Of a DNA stretch of 64,000 nucleotides, positions 8,380 to 17,356 are shown in pieces. Every line of letters begins with the position of its first letter. Within the stretch, counting starts at the first letter, position 1. The position numbers were made by a program, and so were the translations under genes. The stretch covers positions 1 to 64,000 of the forward strand of contig CAYUNE010000036.1 in the NCBI GenBank assembly GCA_964446115.1, given 5' to 3'. Source of the stretch: CAYUNE01 sp964446115 (lineage in GTDB: Bacteria; Desulfobacterota; Desulfobulbia; Desulfobulbales; Desulfobulbaceae). The notes beneath the pieces were generated by a model, which had not been told where the DNA came from, ran no database searches, and saw nothing but the letters and a program-made list of their open reading frames with translations.

Positions 8380-8793
8380 TCAGCCGCAGGTTTCCGCATC
8401 ATTGGGGTCGTAGGTCCAATCGCCGTTGCGGTAGAGATAGTCGTTGATCATCAGCAGTTCATCCCGGCTCAATCCATTCCAGGAGCCATCCCTGGCGCAT
8501 TTAACCCGCCGTTTGAAAAAAATCCGGTTCCACCCCCGGGGCATGTGTGATTCGGCAAACAGAAAAGGGGCGCCGCTGTCGTTGTTCCTTGTGTGACACT
8601 TCTTGCACACCTCGCGGAACTTCCTGCCGCCGGTGCCCCAGGGTTCACTTTCCCATCCCAGCTTTCCCTCGCCGATAATGCGGCACATTCCAGTACCCGC
8701 ATCATAGCGTTTTCCGGGCCTGGCCTGTGAAGCCGTCGCCATCCACAGCAAAGCGACTCCCATCAGCAATGAGGCTGCAATTATCTTTTTCAT
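8380..8793 (-). CDS. Small periplasmic monoheme cytochrome c
   Basis: Starting at the ATG at 8793 gives 137 residues. That ATG is well spaced from GAGGAG, whereas an upstream ATG is too close to it. A Sec signal ends near ATASQA. A single heme site, CKKCH, is followed by a histidine/methionine pair (ESHMPRGW) that could supply the sixth ligand, and extra cysteines lie near the C-terminus. It lies 11 bases downstream of an acyl-CoA synthetase gene and may be co-transcribed. Redox partners are unknown. Confidence 0.75.
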   Translation of the reverse strand: MKKIIAASLLMGVALLWMATASQARPGKRYDAGTGMCRIIGEGKLGWESEPWGTGGRKFREVCKKCHTRNNDSGAPFLFAESHMPRGWNRIFFKRRVKCARDGSWNGLSRDELLMINDYLYRNGDWTYDPNDAETCG

Positions 8794-8804
8794 AACCATT
8801 CTCC

Positions 8805-10460
8805 TCAAAGAAATTTTTTGCGCAGTTGTTTCTTGTCGATCTTGCCGACGCTGGTCTTGTCGATGGCCTCCACCAGACGCACCTTGAGCAACAGGTTTTC
8901 CCGGGCCATGATTCCCTTTTTGATGAAATCCTTGGTATGGTGCAGGATCGATTTTTCAAGCCCCTCCCCGATCTTTCCGGAGGCATCGCCTTGCGGTACC
9001 ACCAGGGCCAGGGGCCTCTCTCCCCACTTGGGATCCGGCATGCCGATAACCGCCACTTCGGAGACCGCCGGATGCTGGTTGATGATATCCTCAAGCTCCA
9101 GAGACGAAACCCATTCACCGCCGATCTTGATGATATCCTTGATGCGGTCGGTAATCCTGATAAATCCACGGGCATCGATATTGGCGACATCACCGGTGTG
9201 CAGATACCCGCCCTTCCAAAGGGCTTCCGAGTTGTGATTATCCTTGTGATATCCCTGGGTGAGCCAGGGAGCCCGGATGATGAGTTCGCCGGTGCTCTCG
9301 CCGTCGTGGGGAACATCGTTCATCTCCTCATCCACGAGCCGTACCTCGACGAAACCGACGGCCCGGCCTGTTTTGGTGCGCAGCTCTGCCTGCTCCTCCA
9401 GGGACAGTTCCAGCATCTCCGTATCCAGCTGCGCCAGGGTGAGCAGCGGACAGGTTTCCGATTGACCATAGGCGGAAAAGATATCGATTCCCCGCTTGAG
9501 CGCGGCCAGACACAGGGACCTGGGCAGGGCCGCGCCGCCGATGATCATCTTCAGAGAGGAGAGGTCCACATTGTCGATCTCCGGAGAGTTGAGAAGCATG
9601 TGCAATATTGTGGGCACACAGTGGGAAAAGGTCACCTTTTCCGCGGCAATCAGGGAAAGGAGAAAATCGGGAATATAACGGCCGGGATACACCTGCTTGA
9701 CTCCAAGCATGGTGGCCGCGTAGGGCACGCCCCAGGCATGGACGTGGAACATCGGCGTAATCGGCATGTAGACGTCATCCTTATGAAAACGACCCTGGAC
9801 GCCCGGAGAGCCGAAGGCCGCCAACATGCCCATGGTGTGGAGAACCAGTTGCCGGTGGCTGAAATATACACCCTTGGGCAATCCAGTGGTTCCGGTGGTA
9901 TAGAAGATGGTGGCCCTGGTATTTTCGTCAAACTCGGGAAAGTCGAAAGTGGACGGCTGCCCGGCCAGCAGCTCCTCATACTCACCGGCAAAATCGATTA
10001 CACCGTCTCCGTCGGCGCCATCCTCGGTGAGCAGCACATACTTAGTCACCGTATCGATTCGTCCCCGGATCTTTTCAAGCAGCGGCAGAAAATCCTGGTG
10101 AATGAGAATTACGTCGTCTTCTGCATGATTGATCGTATAGACGATCTGTTCGGGTGGAAGTCTGATGTTGACCGTATGCAGGGTGGCGCCGATCATGGGA
10201 ACGGCAAAATAACACTCCAGGTAGCGGTTGCTGTCATAATCCATCACCGCCACCGTATCCCCCGGTTTAACCCCCAATTGGGTCAGGGCACCGGCAAGCT
10301 GGTTGATGCGGCGGCGGAACTGTCTGTAAGTGAAACGCCGGTTGCCGCCGTAGACGATTTCCTGCCCGGGATTGTCATGAAGAGGTGCATCGAGGATATT
10401 TTTGATCAGCAGCTGATGGCAATGGGCCGACGGTGTACGCATAATGGTTGTCTCGGTCAT
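8805..10460 (-). CDS. AMP-dependent acyl-CoA synthetase/ligase
   Basis: The 551-residue adenylate-forming enzyme starts at the ATG at 10460, behind GGGGAG. The ATP/AMP motif is TTGTTGLPKG, with the downstream YGQSET and GYLHTGDVA motifs and a C-terminal lysine region near VGKIDKKQLR. It resembles medium/long-chain fatty acyl-CoA ligases, which activate a carboxylate with ATP and CoA. The substrate cannot be told from sequence. A small cytochrome gene follows closely. The MoeA-like gene upstream ends 59 bases before this start. Confidence 0.9.
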   Translation of the reverse strand: MTETTIMRTPSAHCHQLLIKNILDAPLHDNPGQEIVYGGNRRFTYRQFRRRINQLAGALTQLGVKPGDTVAVMDYDSNRYLECYFAVPMIGATLHTVNIRLPPEQIVYTINHAEDDVILIHQDFLPLLEKIRGRIDTVTKYVLLTEDGADGDGVIDFAGEYEELLAGQPSTFDFPEFDENTRATIFYTTGTTGLPKGVYFSHRQLVLHTMGMLAAFGSPGVQGRFHKDDVYMPITPMFHVHAWGVPYAATMLGVKQVYPGRYIPDFLLSLIAAEKVTFSHCVPTILHMLLNSPEIDNVDLSSLKMIIGGAALPRSLCLAALKRGIDIFSAYGQSETCPLLTLAQLDTEMLELSLEEQAELRTKTGRAVGFVEVRLVDEEMNDVPHDGESTGELIIRAPWLTQGYHKDNHNSEALWKGGYLHTGDVANIDARGFIRITDRIKDIIKIGGEWVSSLELEDIINQHPAVSEVAVIGMPDPKWGERPLALVVPQGDASGKIGEGLEKSILHHTKDFIKKGIMARENLLLKVRLVEAIDKTSVGKIDKKQLRKKFL

Positions 10461-10519
10461 ATTCTTCTCCCCTGTGCATGTGTTGATGATAAAACAAACT
10501 CCCCCTGCAAATCCACCCG

Positions 10520-11560
10520 TCACGATTTACCGAAACTACAGACCGGATACCGACAGCGTTTGCAGTTACGACAAAGGCCCCCATGTCCCATGGCCGCAAA
10601 TTCCCGGCGGCCGATCCGTTCACCGGTGAGGATGCGCGGCAAAATCAGATCAAAGACGGTGATGCGATGAAACATTCCGCAGGCGGGCAGTCCCAGGATC
10701 GGTACCGCACCGATACGGCCCACCAGAAACATGGCTCCGGGCAAAACCGGGGTGCCGTAGTGGATATCCTCGGCTCCGGCCGCGGCAATACCCTGGCGGG
10801 TAACATCGTCAGGATCAACAGACATGCCGCCGCTGGTCACGACCAGGTCCACCCCGGCATCGAGGCAGCTGCGAATCTCGGAGGCAATGGTATCCACATC
10901 ATCGGGAGCGAAACAGACCTTGGACACCCGGGAGCCGATCTCCGCCAGTTTGTTGCGCAAGACAGCTTCGAACTTGTCTTCGATGCGGCCATAAAAAACC
11001 TCGTTTCCGGTGATGACAAGACCGGCCCGCACCCGCCGCAGGGGAAGCACCCGGATGATCCCCTCGCCGCTTCCTCCAATCTCCACCGCCCGCCGGACAA
11101 CCCCGCGGCTGCCCACCAGGGGAATCAGTCTGGTGGCGGCGATCTGTTCTCCAGCCTTAACCGGAGTGTTGTTCTGCAAAGTGGCGCACATAACCTCTCC
11201 CAGCAGGTTGATCTCATAGAGTTTTTCCACATCAACCTTAAGCAGCCCGTCACAGGCTGCCCGGATGGATATCTTTCCCTCCACCGGTTCGTCGTCACTG
11301 TCGGTGCCGCTGCCGGCCAGGGCCCCGGCCAGCATGGCGGCGGCCTCGTTTTCGTGGATATCCTCCTTGCCCAATTCCAGGACATAGATATTTTCCTTGC
11401 CCAGGCGCTTTAGGTGCTCCACATCCCCTTGCCTGATGATATGCCCCTTGGCAAAGGCCCTGCCCTTAAAGGAATCCTTTACGATTTCAGTAATATCATG
11501 GGGCAGAACCATGCCCACCGCCTGCTCCACGGGAATGGTTTTCCTGACGGGTTTCTTCAT
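10520..11560 (-). CDS. MoeA/MoaB-domain molybdopterin-binding protein with cysteine tail
   Basis: The start at 11560 follows GGAAAG, giving 346 residues. The central to C-terminal part holds a MoCF-biosynthesis (MogA/MoeA) fold with VITGNEVF and the nucleotide/molybdopterin loop VVTSGGMSVDPDD. The N-terminal third resembles the MoeA N-terminal region only loosely. The protein ends in CRNCKRCRYPVC, a C-x2-C-x2-C-x4-C tail that could bind metal and is not part of canonical MoeA. It is likely to be in molybdenum cofactor handling or in a regulatory offshoot of that family. Confidence 0.75.
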   Translation of the reverse strand: MKKPVRKTIPVEQAVGMVLPHDITEIVKDSFKGRAFAKGHIIRQGDVEHLKRLGKENIYVLELGKEDIHENEAAAMLAGALAGSGTDSDDEPVEGKISIRAACDGLLKVDVEKLYEINLLGEVMCATLQNNTPVKAGEQIAATRLIPLVGSRGVVRRAVEIGGSGEGIIRVLPLRRVRAGLVITGNEVFYGRIEDKFEAVLRNKLAEIGSRVSKVCFAPDDVDTIASEIRSCLDAGVDLVVTSGGMSVDPDDVTRQGIAAAGAEDIHYGTPVLPGAMFLVGRIGAVPILGLPACGMFHRITVFDLILPRILTGERIGRREFAAMGHGGLCRNCKRCRYPVCSFGKS

Positions 11561-11624
11561 TCTCTTTCCTTTTTTCAATGGCGCTCACACCGCAAGCGGT
11601 GTACTATTTAATCCGGTAAAAAAG

Positions 11625-11728
11625 TAACCGATTACAGGGTATGCAACCCTGCGGTATATCATACTTCCAAACCGTAATTGGTTACAGGTGCTGCAGTTTT
11701 AAGTGAAGATGCGGTGCCTGTGACCAAT
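11625..11728 (+). repeat. Dispersed palindromic repeat, copy without hairpin core
   Basis: This 104-bp copy has both conserved flanks. The left begins TAACCGATTACAGGG and runs through TATATCATACTTCC to GGTTACAGGTGCTGCAG. The right is GATGCGGTGCCTGTGACC. Only about ten bases sit where other copies carry a long hairpin. It lies in the divergent region between the MoeA-like gene and the Trm112-like gene. The rest of that 330-bp gap shows nothing else recognisable. Confidence 0.8.
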
Positions 11729-11893
11729 GAGGCAAAAAAGGGGCGGATACCTGTCCGGACCACCGTCGGTTTTCCGCGGAATCCGTGCGCAAACTCCATC
11801 CCGCCCCGCCCGACTATCACGGATCTACAGCAATAATCGAATTCAGCTTCGGCGTCAATTAATGACTTCGACCCCCTGAACCAGGAGGAAAAA

Positions 11894-12073
11894 ATGATAC
11901 AGCAAGAACTCCTTGACATCCTGGCCTGCCCCAAATGCAAGGGAAAGGTGGAGCTCAACGACGACCAAGACGGCCTTGTCTGCACAACCTGCAGCCTGCT
12001 CTATGAAATCAGGGACGACATCCCCATCATGCTCATCGACGAGGCCAAGCCCCTGAAAGATACCCAACCCTGA
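11894..12073 (+). CDS. Trm112/YcaR-like zinc-ribbon mini-protein
   Basis: The 59-residue reading frame follows a perfect AGGAGG and opens with MIQQELLDILACPKCKG. It has a second pair CTTC and the closing IRDDIPIMLIDEA, the hallmark of the Trm112/UPF0434 (YcaR) family. The four cysteines form a zinc ribbon. Bacterial members are poorly characterised; eukaryotic Trm112 activates methyltransferases. No methyltransferase is adjacent. Confidence 0.9.
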   Translation: MIQQELLDILACPKCKGKVELNDDQDGLVCTTCSLLYEIRDDIPIMLIDEAKPLKDTQP

Positions 12074-12156
12074 TATCCCTTCCGCCACGTTGTCACACCT
12101 TCCCATCCCTTCGGGCCATGCGTTGAAAACCTGCACCGCCGATTGTGCTCAACCCG

Positions 12157-13314
12157 ATGAAACGTCACGGAAAAATCCTCGAATACGCCCTCTCCTCCCT
12201 GCTGCGCCGCAAGTACAAAAACCTGGGCCTCATCGTTGTCTTCTGCCTGGTTGTGGGCGTGCTGGCCTCGGTGCTGCTCTTCACCGGTGCTCTGAAACGC
12301 GAGGCCGTGACCGTGCTGGCCTCCTCGCCGCAACTCATCGTTCAGAAACTGGCCGGCGGCAGGCATGACCCCATTCCCCTGGCCGTTGTCGACAGGATTG
12401 GCAAGATTCCCGGCGTCGGTCGGGTTGTGCCGCGCTATTGGGGATACTATTACGACTATCTCACCCGCGGCAATTACACCCTCATGGCCCTGGAAGGCAG
12501 TGGCGTCGAACTGCGTCTGCTTGAGGGACGGTTGCCGACAAACAGTGATGAATGCGCCGTGGGCGCGGGAGTGGCCCGGGCCGCCGCCACCGCTCCCGGC
12601 GGCGAGCTGGTGCTCTCCGACGGCACCGGTACCTATACGTCGCTGAAAATCACCGGTATCTTTACCGCAAGCTCATCCCTGCTCACCCATGATCTGGTGA
12701 TCATGACCCGTGACAGGCTGGTCACTCTCCTCAACCAGCCGCCCGACCGGGCCACCGATATCGCCGTCGAAGTTTTCAACGAAGCCGAAACACCGCTGAT
12801 TGCAAAAAAAATCAAACTGCTGCTGCCGGGAGTCCGGCCCATCACCAGGCGGGAGATCATCCGCACCTATGATGCGGTCTTCAACTGGCGCTCCGGCATG
12901 GTGCTCACCATGTTCCTGGGCGCGCTTGTCGCCTTCTGCATCCTGGCCTGGGAAAAGGCTGCCGGGCTCAGCGCCGAGGAGGGACGGGAAATCGGCATCC
13001 TCAAGGCCATTGGCTGGGAAACCTCGGATATCCTGGAACTCAAATTCTGGGAGGGAGCGGCCATCTCGCTGACATCGTTTCTCAGCGGTCTGATCATCGC
13101 CTATCTGCATGTCTTTTACGGCAGGGGTTTTCTGCTGGCGCCGGCGCTCAAGGGTTGGTCGGTTATCTTCCCGCAGTTTCGACTGATTCCCTATGTGGAT
13201 CCCTACCAGATCATGGTCATGTTCTTCCTCACCGTGGTCCCCTATACCGCCTGTACCATCGTACCTGCCTGGAAGGCGGCGGTGACCGATCCCGATATTA
13301 TCATGCGTGGCTAA
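12157..13314 (+). CDS. ABC transporter permease, MacB/FtsX type
   Basis: This protein of about 385 residues has one N-terminal membrane segment (NLGLIVVFCLVVGVLASVLL), a periplasmic domain of about 220 residues, and three C-terminal membrane segments in an FtsX-like domain. No ribosome site favours either this ATG or a GTG four codons upstream at 12145. It forms an operon with the ATPase 15 bases downstream and a membrane protein. FtsX-type systems usually act on lipoproteins, peptides or cell-envelope substrates rather than importing solutes. The substrate here is unknown. Confidence 0.85.
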   Translation: MKRHGKILEYALSSLLRRKYKNLGLIVVFCLVVGVLASVLLFTGALKREAVTVLASSPQLIVQKLAGGRHDPIPLAVVDRIGKIPGVGRVVPRYWGYYYDYLTRGNYTLMALEGSGVELRLLEGRLPTNSDECAVGAGVARAAATAPGGELVLSDGTGTYTSLKITGIFTASSSLLTHDLVIMTRDRLVTLLNQPPDRATDIAVEVFNEAETPLIAKKIKLLLPGVRPITRREIIRTYDAVFNWRSGMVLTMFLGALVAFCILAWEKAAGLSAEEGREIGILKAIGWETSDILELKFWEGAAISLTSFLSGLIIAYLHVFYGRGFLLAPALKGWSVIFPQFRLIPYVDPYQIMVMFFLTVVPYTACTIVPAWKAAVTDPDIIMRG

Positions 13315-13329
13315 GGGGGTGCGGGCGAC

Positions 13330-14013
13330 ATGGAAGGTAAAGCGGTGATCAGCACCCGGGGAATTTCAAAAATCTTCAACCCGGGCCGGCCCGATGAACT
13401 GACGGCAATCGATAACGTCTCTCTGGAAATAGCCGGGGGCAAGGTGACCGTTCTCAGGGGACCCAGCGGGTCCGGCAAGACCACCCTGCTCAGCCTGCTG
13501 GGTTGCATGTCGCGGCCGTCCATGGGCAGGATCCTGGTCAATGGGCGGGATGTGACAAAACTGCCCGAGAGGTTTCTCACCGAGATCAGGCGCCGGACCT
13601 TCGGGTTCATCTTCCAGCAGTTCAACCTCATCCGCGGTATCACTGTCCTGGAAAATGTGATGTTGCCGCTCTACCCCCTGGAAACACCCCTGGGTACAAT
13701 CAAAAAACAGGCCCGCCGCCTGCTCGACGATCTCGACCTCCTGCCCAGACAAAACGTCACCATCCAAAAGCTCTCCGGCGGCGAACAGCAACGCACCGCC
13801 ATTGCCCGGGCCCTTATCAACGATCCGGACATCATCCTGGCCGATGAACCCACGGCCCACCTGGACACCCACCTCTCGCTGGAGCTGATCGCCATTCTGC
13901 GGGAGCTGAACCGCAGCGGCAAGACCATCGTCATCGCCACCCACGACCCGATGGTGGCGGAAAATGAGTTTGTCCACTCGGTTATCACCATGCGGGACGG
14001 CGCCGTGCAATGA
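13330..14013 (+). CDS. ABC transporter ATP-binding protein, LolD/MacB type
   Basis: The 227-residue ATPase has Walker A GPSGSGKTT, Q-loop FIFQQFNL, signature LSGGEQQR, Walker B IILADEPTAHLD and H-loop ATHDP. The closest subfamily by these features is the LolD/MacB group, matching the FtsX-type permease directly upstream. Its stop overlaps the next gene's ATG by 4 bases, so the three genes are probably translated as one unit. Confidence 0.93.
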   Translation: MEGKAVISTRGISKIFNPGRPDELTAIDNVSLEIAGGKVTVLRGPSGSGKTTLLSLLGCMSRPSMGRILVNGRDVTKLPERFLTEIRRRTFGFIFQQFNLIRGITVLENVMLPLYPLETPLGTIKKQARRLLDDLDLLPRQNVTIQKLSGGEQQRTAIARALINDPDIILADEPTAHLDTHLSLELIAILRELNRSGKTIVIATHDPMVAENEFVHSVITMRDGAVQ

Positions 14014-15017
14014 TTCTCCATCCCGGCATTCTCTCGCTTCTTGTCGGCAGCTTCATCGTCGTGGTGATGATGCTGGGCTCCTGTGTTCTCGGCATACGGA
14101 TTATCCGCCGCTGGAATCCGGACTCCGCCTCTATGGAACAACTTGCCCTGGAACGCAGGACCTATCTCATCTCCTCGGTGATGAACTTTGTCCTCGGCTT
14201 TGAACTGCTCTCCACCTTTCTCTTCATCTACACCGTCGATGCCTTACGCGACATCTTTGTGGGCGCCATGTGCGCCACCGGATCGCTGAACGCCAACCCG
14301 GTGGGATGGTATGTGCTGCTTCTCAAAATCGTCATCTTTTTCCTCGCAGCAGTCTGGATCGCCGTCAACCGCCTGGACCAGCGCGCCGAGGATTATCCCC
14401 TCACCCGCCGCAAATATCAGTTGCTTTTGGGGATTGCTCCCTTCATCTTCCTCGATGCCTATCTCACCACCGCCTACTTTCTGGGCCTTGAACCCAACAG
14501 GATCACCTCCTGCTGCGGCTCCCTGTTCAGCGAAACCGGAGAAGGCGTTGCCGCCGGTCTGGCCGCCCTCCCCCTTCTCCCCTCAATGGGGATCTTCTAC
14601 GGAACCTGCCTGCTCTTTCTCATTGTCGGCCTGGCGGCGCTGCGACGACCCGGAGCCGGACTCAACTATACCCTTGCCCTGTTGTCGCCTGTGCTTCTGG
14701 TGGTTGCCCTGGCCTCGGTGGTCTCCTTCATCTCCCTCTACTTCTATGAAATGCCCACCCATCACTGTCCCTTCGATATCCTGCAGCTCAACTACGGCCT
14801 CGTCGGCTATCCCATTTACTTTACCCTCTTTGCAGCCGTACTCTACGGTCTTATCACCGGCCTGGCGGAACCGTATAAAAAAATCGACTCTCTGCGCCCC
14901 ATCATCCCGGATCTCCAAAAAAAATGGACCGGCAGGGCGATCTTCTTTCTCATGCTCTTCATGGCGATCACCGGCCGGCCCATTCTCTTTTCCGATTTTT
15001 CGATGATCGGTTACTAG
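14010..15017 (+). CDS. Polytopic membrane protein of unknown function in an ABC operon
   Basis: The 335-residue protein has about eight predicted hydrophobic helices and no recognised domain. Conserved-looking features are a cysteine in MCATGSLN, a CC pair in SCCGSLF and HHCPFD, which sit at membrane edges and could bind metal or form thiols. It starts by a 4-base overlap with the ABC ATPase and is probably the third component of that system. Its end overlaps the oppositely oriented flavoprotein gene by 4 bases. Confidence 0.7.
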   Translation: MILHPGILSLLVGSFIVVVMMLGSCVLGIRIIRRWNPDSASMEQLALERRTYLISSVMNFVLGFELLSTFLFIYTVDALRDIFVGAMCATGSLNANPVGWYVLLLKIVIFFLAAVWIAVNRLDQRAEDYPLTRRKYQLLLGIAPFIFLDAYLTTAYFLGLEPNRITSCCGSLFSETGEGVAAGLAALPLLPSMGIFYGTCLLFLIVGLAALRRPGAGLNYTLALLSPVLLVVALASVVSFISLYFYEMPTHHCPFDILQLNYGLVGYPIYFTLFAAVLYGLITGLAEPYKKIDSLRPIIPDLQKKWTGRAIFFLMLFMAITGRPILFSDFSMIGY

Positions 15018-16882
15018 GTCACCTCAACTCGCTCCCTGACAATGATCCGTTCCATGGTCATGGCACCGGTGGGACAGCGCCAGGCACAGTTGCCGCAACG
15101 GATACAGCGATCGTCATCCTTGAGGAGAACGGTCATCTCCGCCAGGGGATCGAGTTCCAGATTTTTCATGATATCCCGTTTTTCACCATTTTCCGTTTCC
15201 ACCGCAGAGTAGGGAACAAAGGAAAGACAGCTCTGGGGACAGATATCCACACACCGGCCGCAGAGAATGCAGAGGTCGCCGTTATACACCGGGTTGGTGT
15301 GACAGGTGAGACAGCGGCTCGCCTGTTCGGCCACTTCCCTTTCGGAAAAGCCGCCTTCCACCCCGGTATCGCCGATGCGCTCCTCGGGAGAGGTCAGTTC
15401 CGGATGACGATACTCTTTGGTGTCATATTTCTCCGCCATTTCATAGCGGTTGGTGGGAAGCACCTCGATATCGACATCATAGCTCTTGCGCCGTCCCCGG
15501 CCGCGCAGGTAATGGTCTATGGAGACAGCCGCCTTTTTGCCGTGGGCCACGGCATCGATCATGATGCGGGGGCCAAAGGCGGCATCACCGCCGGCAAACA
15601 CTCCCTCGCGGCTGGTGGCCAGGGTTTCGGGATCGGTTTCAATGGTGCCCCGCGGGCCGGTCACCACGCCGTCATCTTCCCGGATAAAGGAAAAATCAGC
15701 TGCCTGGCCAATGGCGAAGATGATCATGTCGGCCTCGATAACCCTGGTGTTTTCTTCGTCGAACCTGGGGGCGAACCGCCCCTCTTCGTCGAAAACGGAG
15801 AGAACCCTGACAAGCTCGATTCCCGTCACCCGGCCGTTTTCTCCGAGAATCCGTTTGGGTCCCCATGAGGGATGCAGCTGAATCTGCTCATCCATCATCT
15901 CCTCAACCTCTTCGCGTCCGGTGAGGGAGATATTGGCCGGCATCTCCGCAAAACTTTCCAGACAGGCCATGTGCACGGCCTGTTCCTCCGTCAGCCGGGG
16001 GGCGCCGCCGTTTGCCGCATTTTTTTCCACCAGACCGCGGCGAGCATCCCGGGCCGCATCCAGGGCCACCAGACCACCGCCGATGACCACGGTTTTCTCA
16101 CCCACATGGGGACGGCGGCCGCGATTTGACTCCAGGAGAAAGTCAACCGCCAGGCAAACCCCCTCCAGATCGGCACCCTCGATGTTGAGCCCGCGTCCCT
16201 TCATGCAACCGACTCCGATGAAGACCGCTTCATACCCCTTGTCAAAAAGACTCTGGATGCTCTCCACCCGGCTGCCGGTGCGGATCTCCACACCCATCCG
16301 TTTGATAACATCGATCTCCCGGTCCAAAATCTCATCAGGGAGCCGGTAAAAGGGAATACCGTAACGCATCATGCCGCCTGCCTGCTCCAGGGCCTCGAAA
16401 ACAACAACCGTGTGTCCCAGCAGCGCCAGATCATGACCACAGGCCAGGCCCGAGGGACCGGCTCCGATCACCGCCACTTTTCCTGCGCTGTCCTCTCCCC
16501 TGAGACCGGCAATCTGGGCGGTATCCATTTCGCTGGTGCTGGCGTTCGGAAAAGTGCCTTCAAACAGGGTCGTCACCGTATCCGGATGATCCGATTCCGG
16601 ACCGAATCGATCGCAGAGAAATCTCTTGACCGCCCGGATAGCCACGGGTTTGTCGAGGCGCCCACGGCGGCAGTTATCCTCGCAGGGCGCCGCACAGATG
16701 CGGCCGCAGGAGGAGGCAAAGGGATTTGGCGACCTGGCGGTCAGATAACCCTGGGCATACTCGCCCCGGGCGGCCTGCTGCACGAACATGCCGGCATCGG
16801 TGGAGACCGGACAGGCAGACATGCAGGGAACTTCCTGACGATATGAATCAGGGGTACGGATTTTTGCGGGAATCGACGACAT
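15014..16882 (-). CDS. FAD/NAD(P)-dependent iron-sulfur oxidoreductase, GltD/DsrL-like
   Basis: The 622-residue protein has an N-terminal cysteine region (CMSACP ... CGRICAAPCEDNC) for [4Fe-4S] clusters. Two dinucleotide-binding folds follow (VIGAGPSGLACG for FAD, VIGGGLVALDAARDA for NAD(P)). The C-terminal ferredoxin domain has CILCGRCVDICP and CIRCGNCAWRCP. This plan is shared by glutamate synthase small subunits, NfnB-type enzymes and DsrL, the NAD(P)H:acceptor partner of dissimilatory sulfite reductase. Given dsrC in the window DsrL is attractive, but no dsrAB neighbours are seen. It is divergent from nosZ. Confidence 0.8.
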   Translation of the reverse strand: MSSIPAKIRTPDSYRQEVPCMSACPVSTDAGMFVQQAARGEYAQGYLTARSPNPFASSCGRICAAPCEDNCRRGRLDKPVAIRAVKRFLCDRFGPESDHPDTVTTLFEGTFPNASTSEMDTAQIAGLRGEDSAGKVAVIGAGPSGLACGHDLALLGHTVVVFEALEQAGGMMRYGIPFYRLPDEILDREIDVIKRMGVEIRTGSRVESIQSLFDKGYEAVFIGVGCMKGRGLNIEGADLEGVCLAVDFLLESNRGRRPHVGEKTVVIGGGLVALDAARDARRGLVEKNAANGGAPRLTEEQAVHMACLESFAEMPANISLTGREEVEEMMDEQIQLHPSWGPKRILGENGRVTGIELVRVLSVFDEEGRFAPRFDEENTRVIEADMIIFAIGQAADFSFIREDDGVVTGPRGTIETDPETLATSREGVFAGGDAAFGPRIMIDAVAHGKKAAVSIDHYLRGRGRRKSYDVDIEVLPTNRYEMAEKYDTKEYRHPELTSPEERIGDTGVEGGFSEREVAEQASRCLTCHTNPVYNGDLCILCGRCVDICPQSCLSFVPYSAVETENGEKRDIMKNLELDPLAEMTVLLKDDDRCIRCGNCAWRCPTGAMTMERIIVRERVEVT

Positions 16883-17356
16883 GAGCGCAACCGATTGCTT
16901 AGGATTTCGACCCGATACGGAGATAGAGCCAGGGATGACGAATCAGCATTCAAACATATTTTTCAAGTATATCAATATAGTACTTCTCTTCAACATTTTC
17001 AATTCAATTTATTTTATTGATTAATTTTCTTTCTTTTTCACCTGAAATATGGTTATATTAGACCCTCTTATATATACGCGTTTCAGGTTCCGTTACCGGT
17101 GGAAAGATCATCTCTGCAGATTTCAGAACGCATGTATTCCCGACAGGCTCTCGTTCCCATCAGCCAAGACAGGTTACCGCAACCGAGAAGGTACCCTTTT
17201 ACGGCAAAGATACAGTGAAGATGGATTCATCCTGTCCGGACATCGGATTTTTTGGCCCGTTCCGGCCGGCGGTACTCTCCCCCGTACTGGGGGTCGGGGA
17301 GAGCACCGCAATACCCCGGGACGCATTATTCATTAACCTGAGAGGAGGGTGATTAA
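16883..17356. promoter_or_regulatory. Divergent intergenic region upstream of nosZ
   Basis: This AT-rich stretch of 474 bases lies between the flavoprotein and nosZ. It holds an 8-bp inverted repeat (ACCTGAAA at 17040-17047, TTTCAGGT at 17081-17088) and an 11-base GTTACCGGTGG at 17092-17102 that recurs upstream of the octaheme operon. A second GTTACC lies at 17173. No convincing FNR box, sigma-54 site or sigma-70 pair was found. The nosZ ribosome site GAGGAGGG is strong. Confidence 0.4.

Noticed and set aside
8826..10670. 614-codon open frame on the plus strand
   Set aside because: It lies antisense across the acyl-CoA synthetase and part of the MoeA-like gene, has low-complexity shadow composition and no recognisable domain.
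17244..17272. TGGCCCG...GGCC as a sigma-54 promoter for nosZ
   Set aside because: The -12 element lacks TTGC and the GC is not at the required 12-base spacing.
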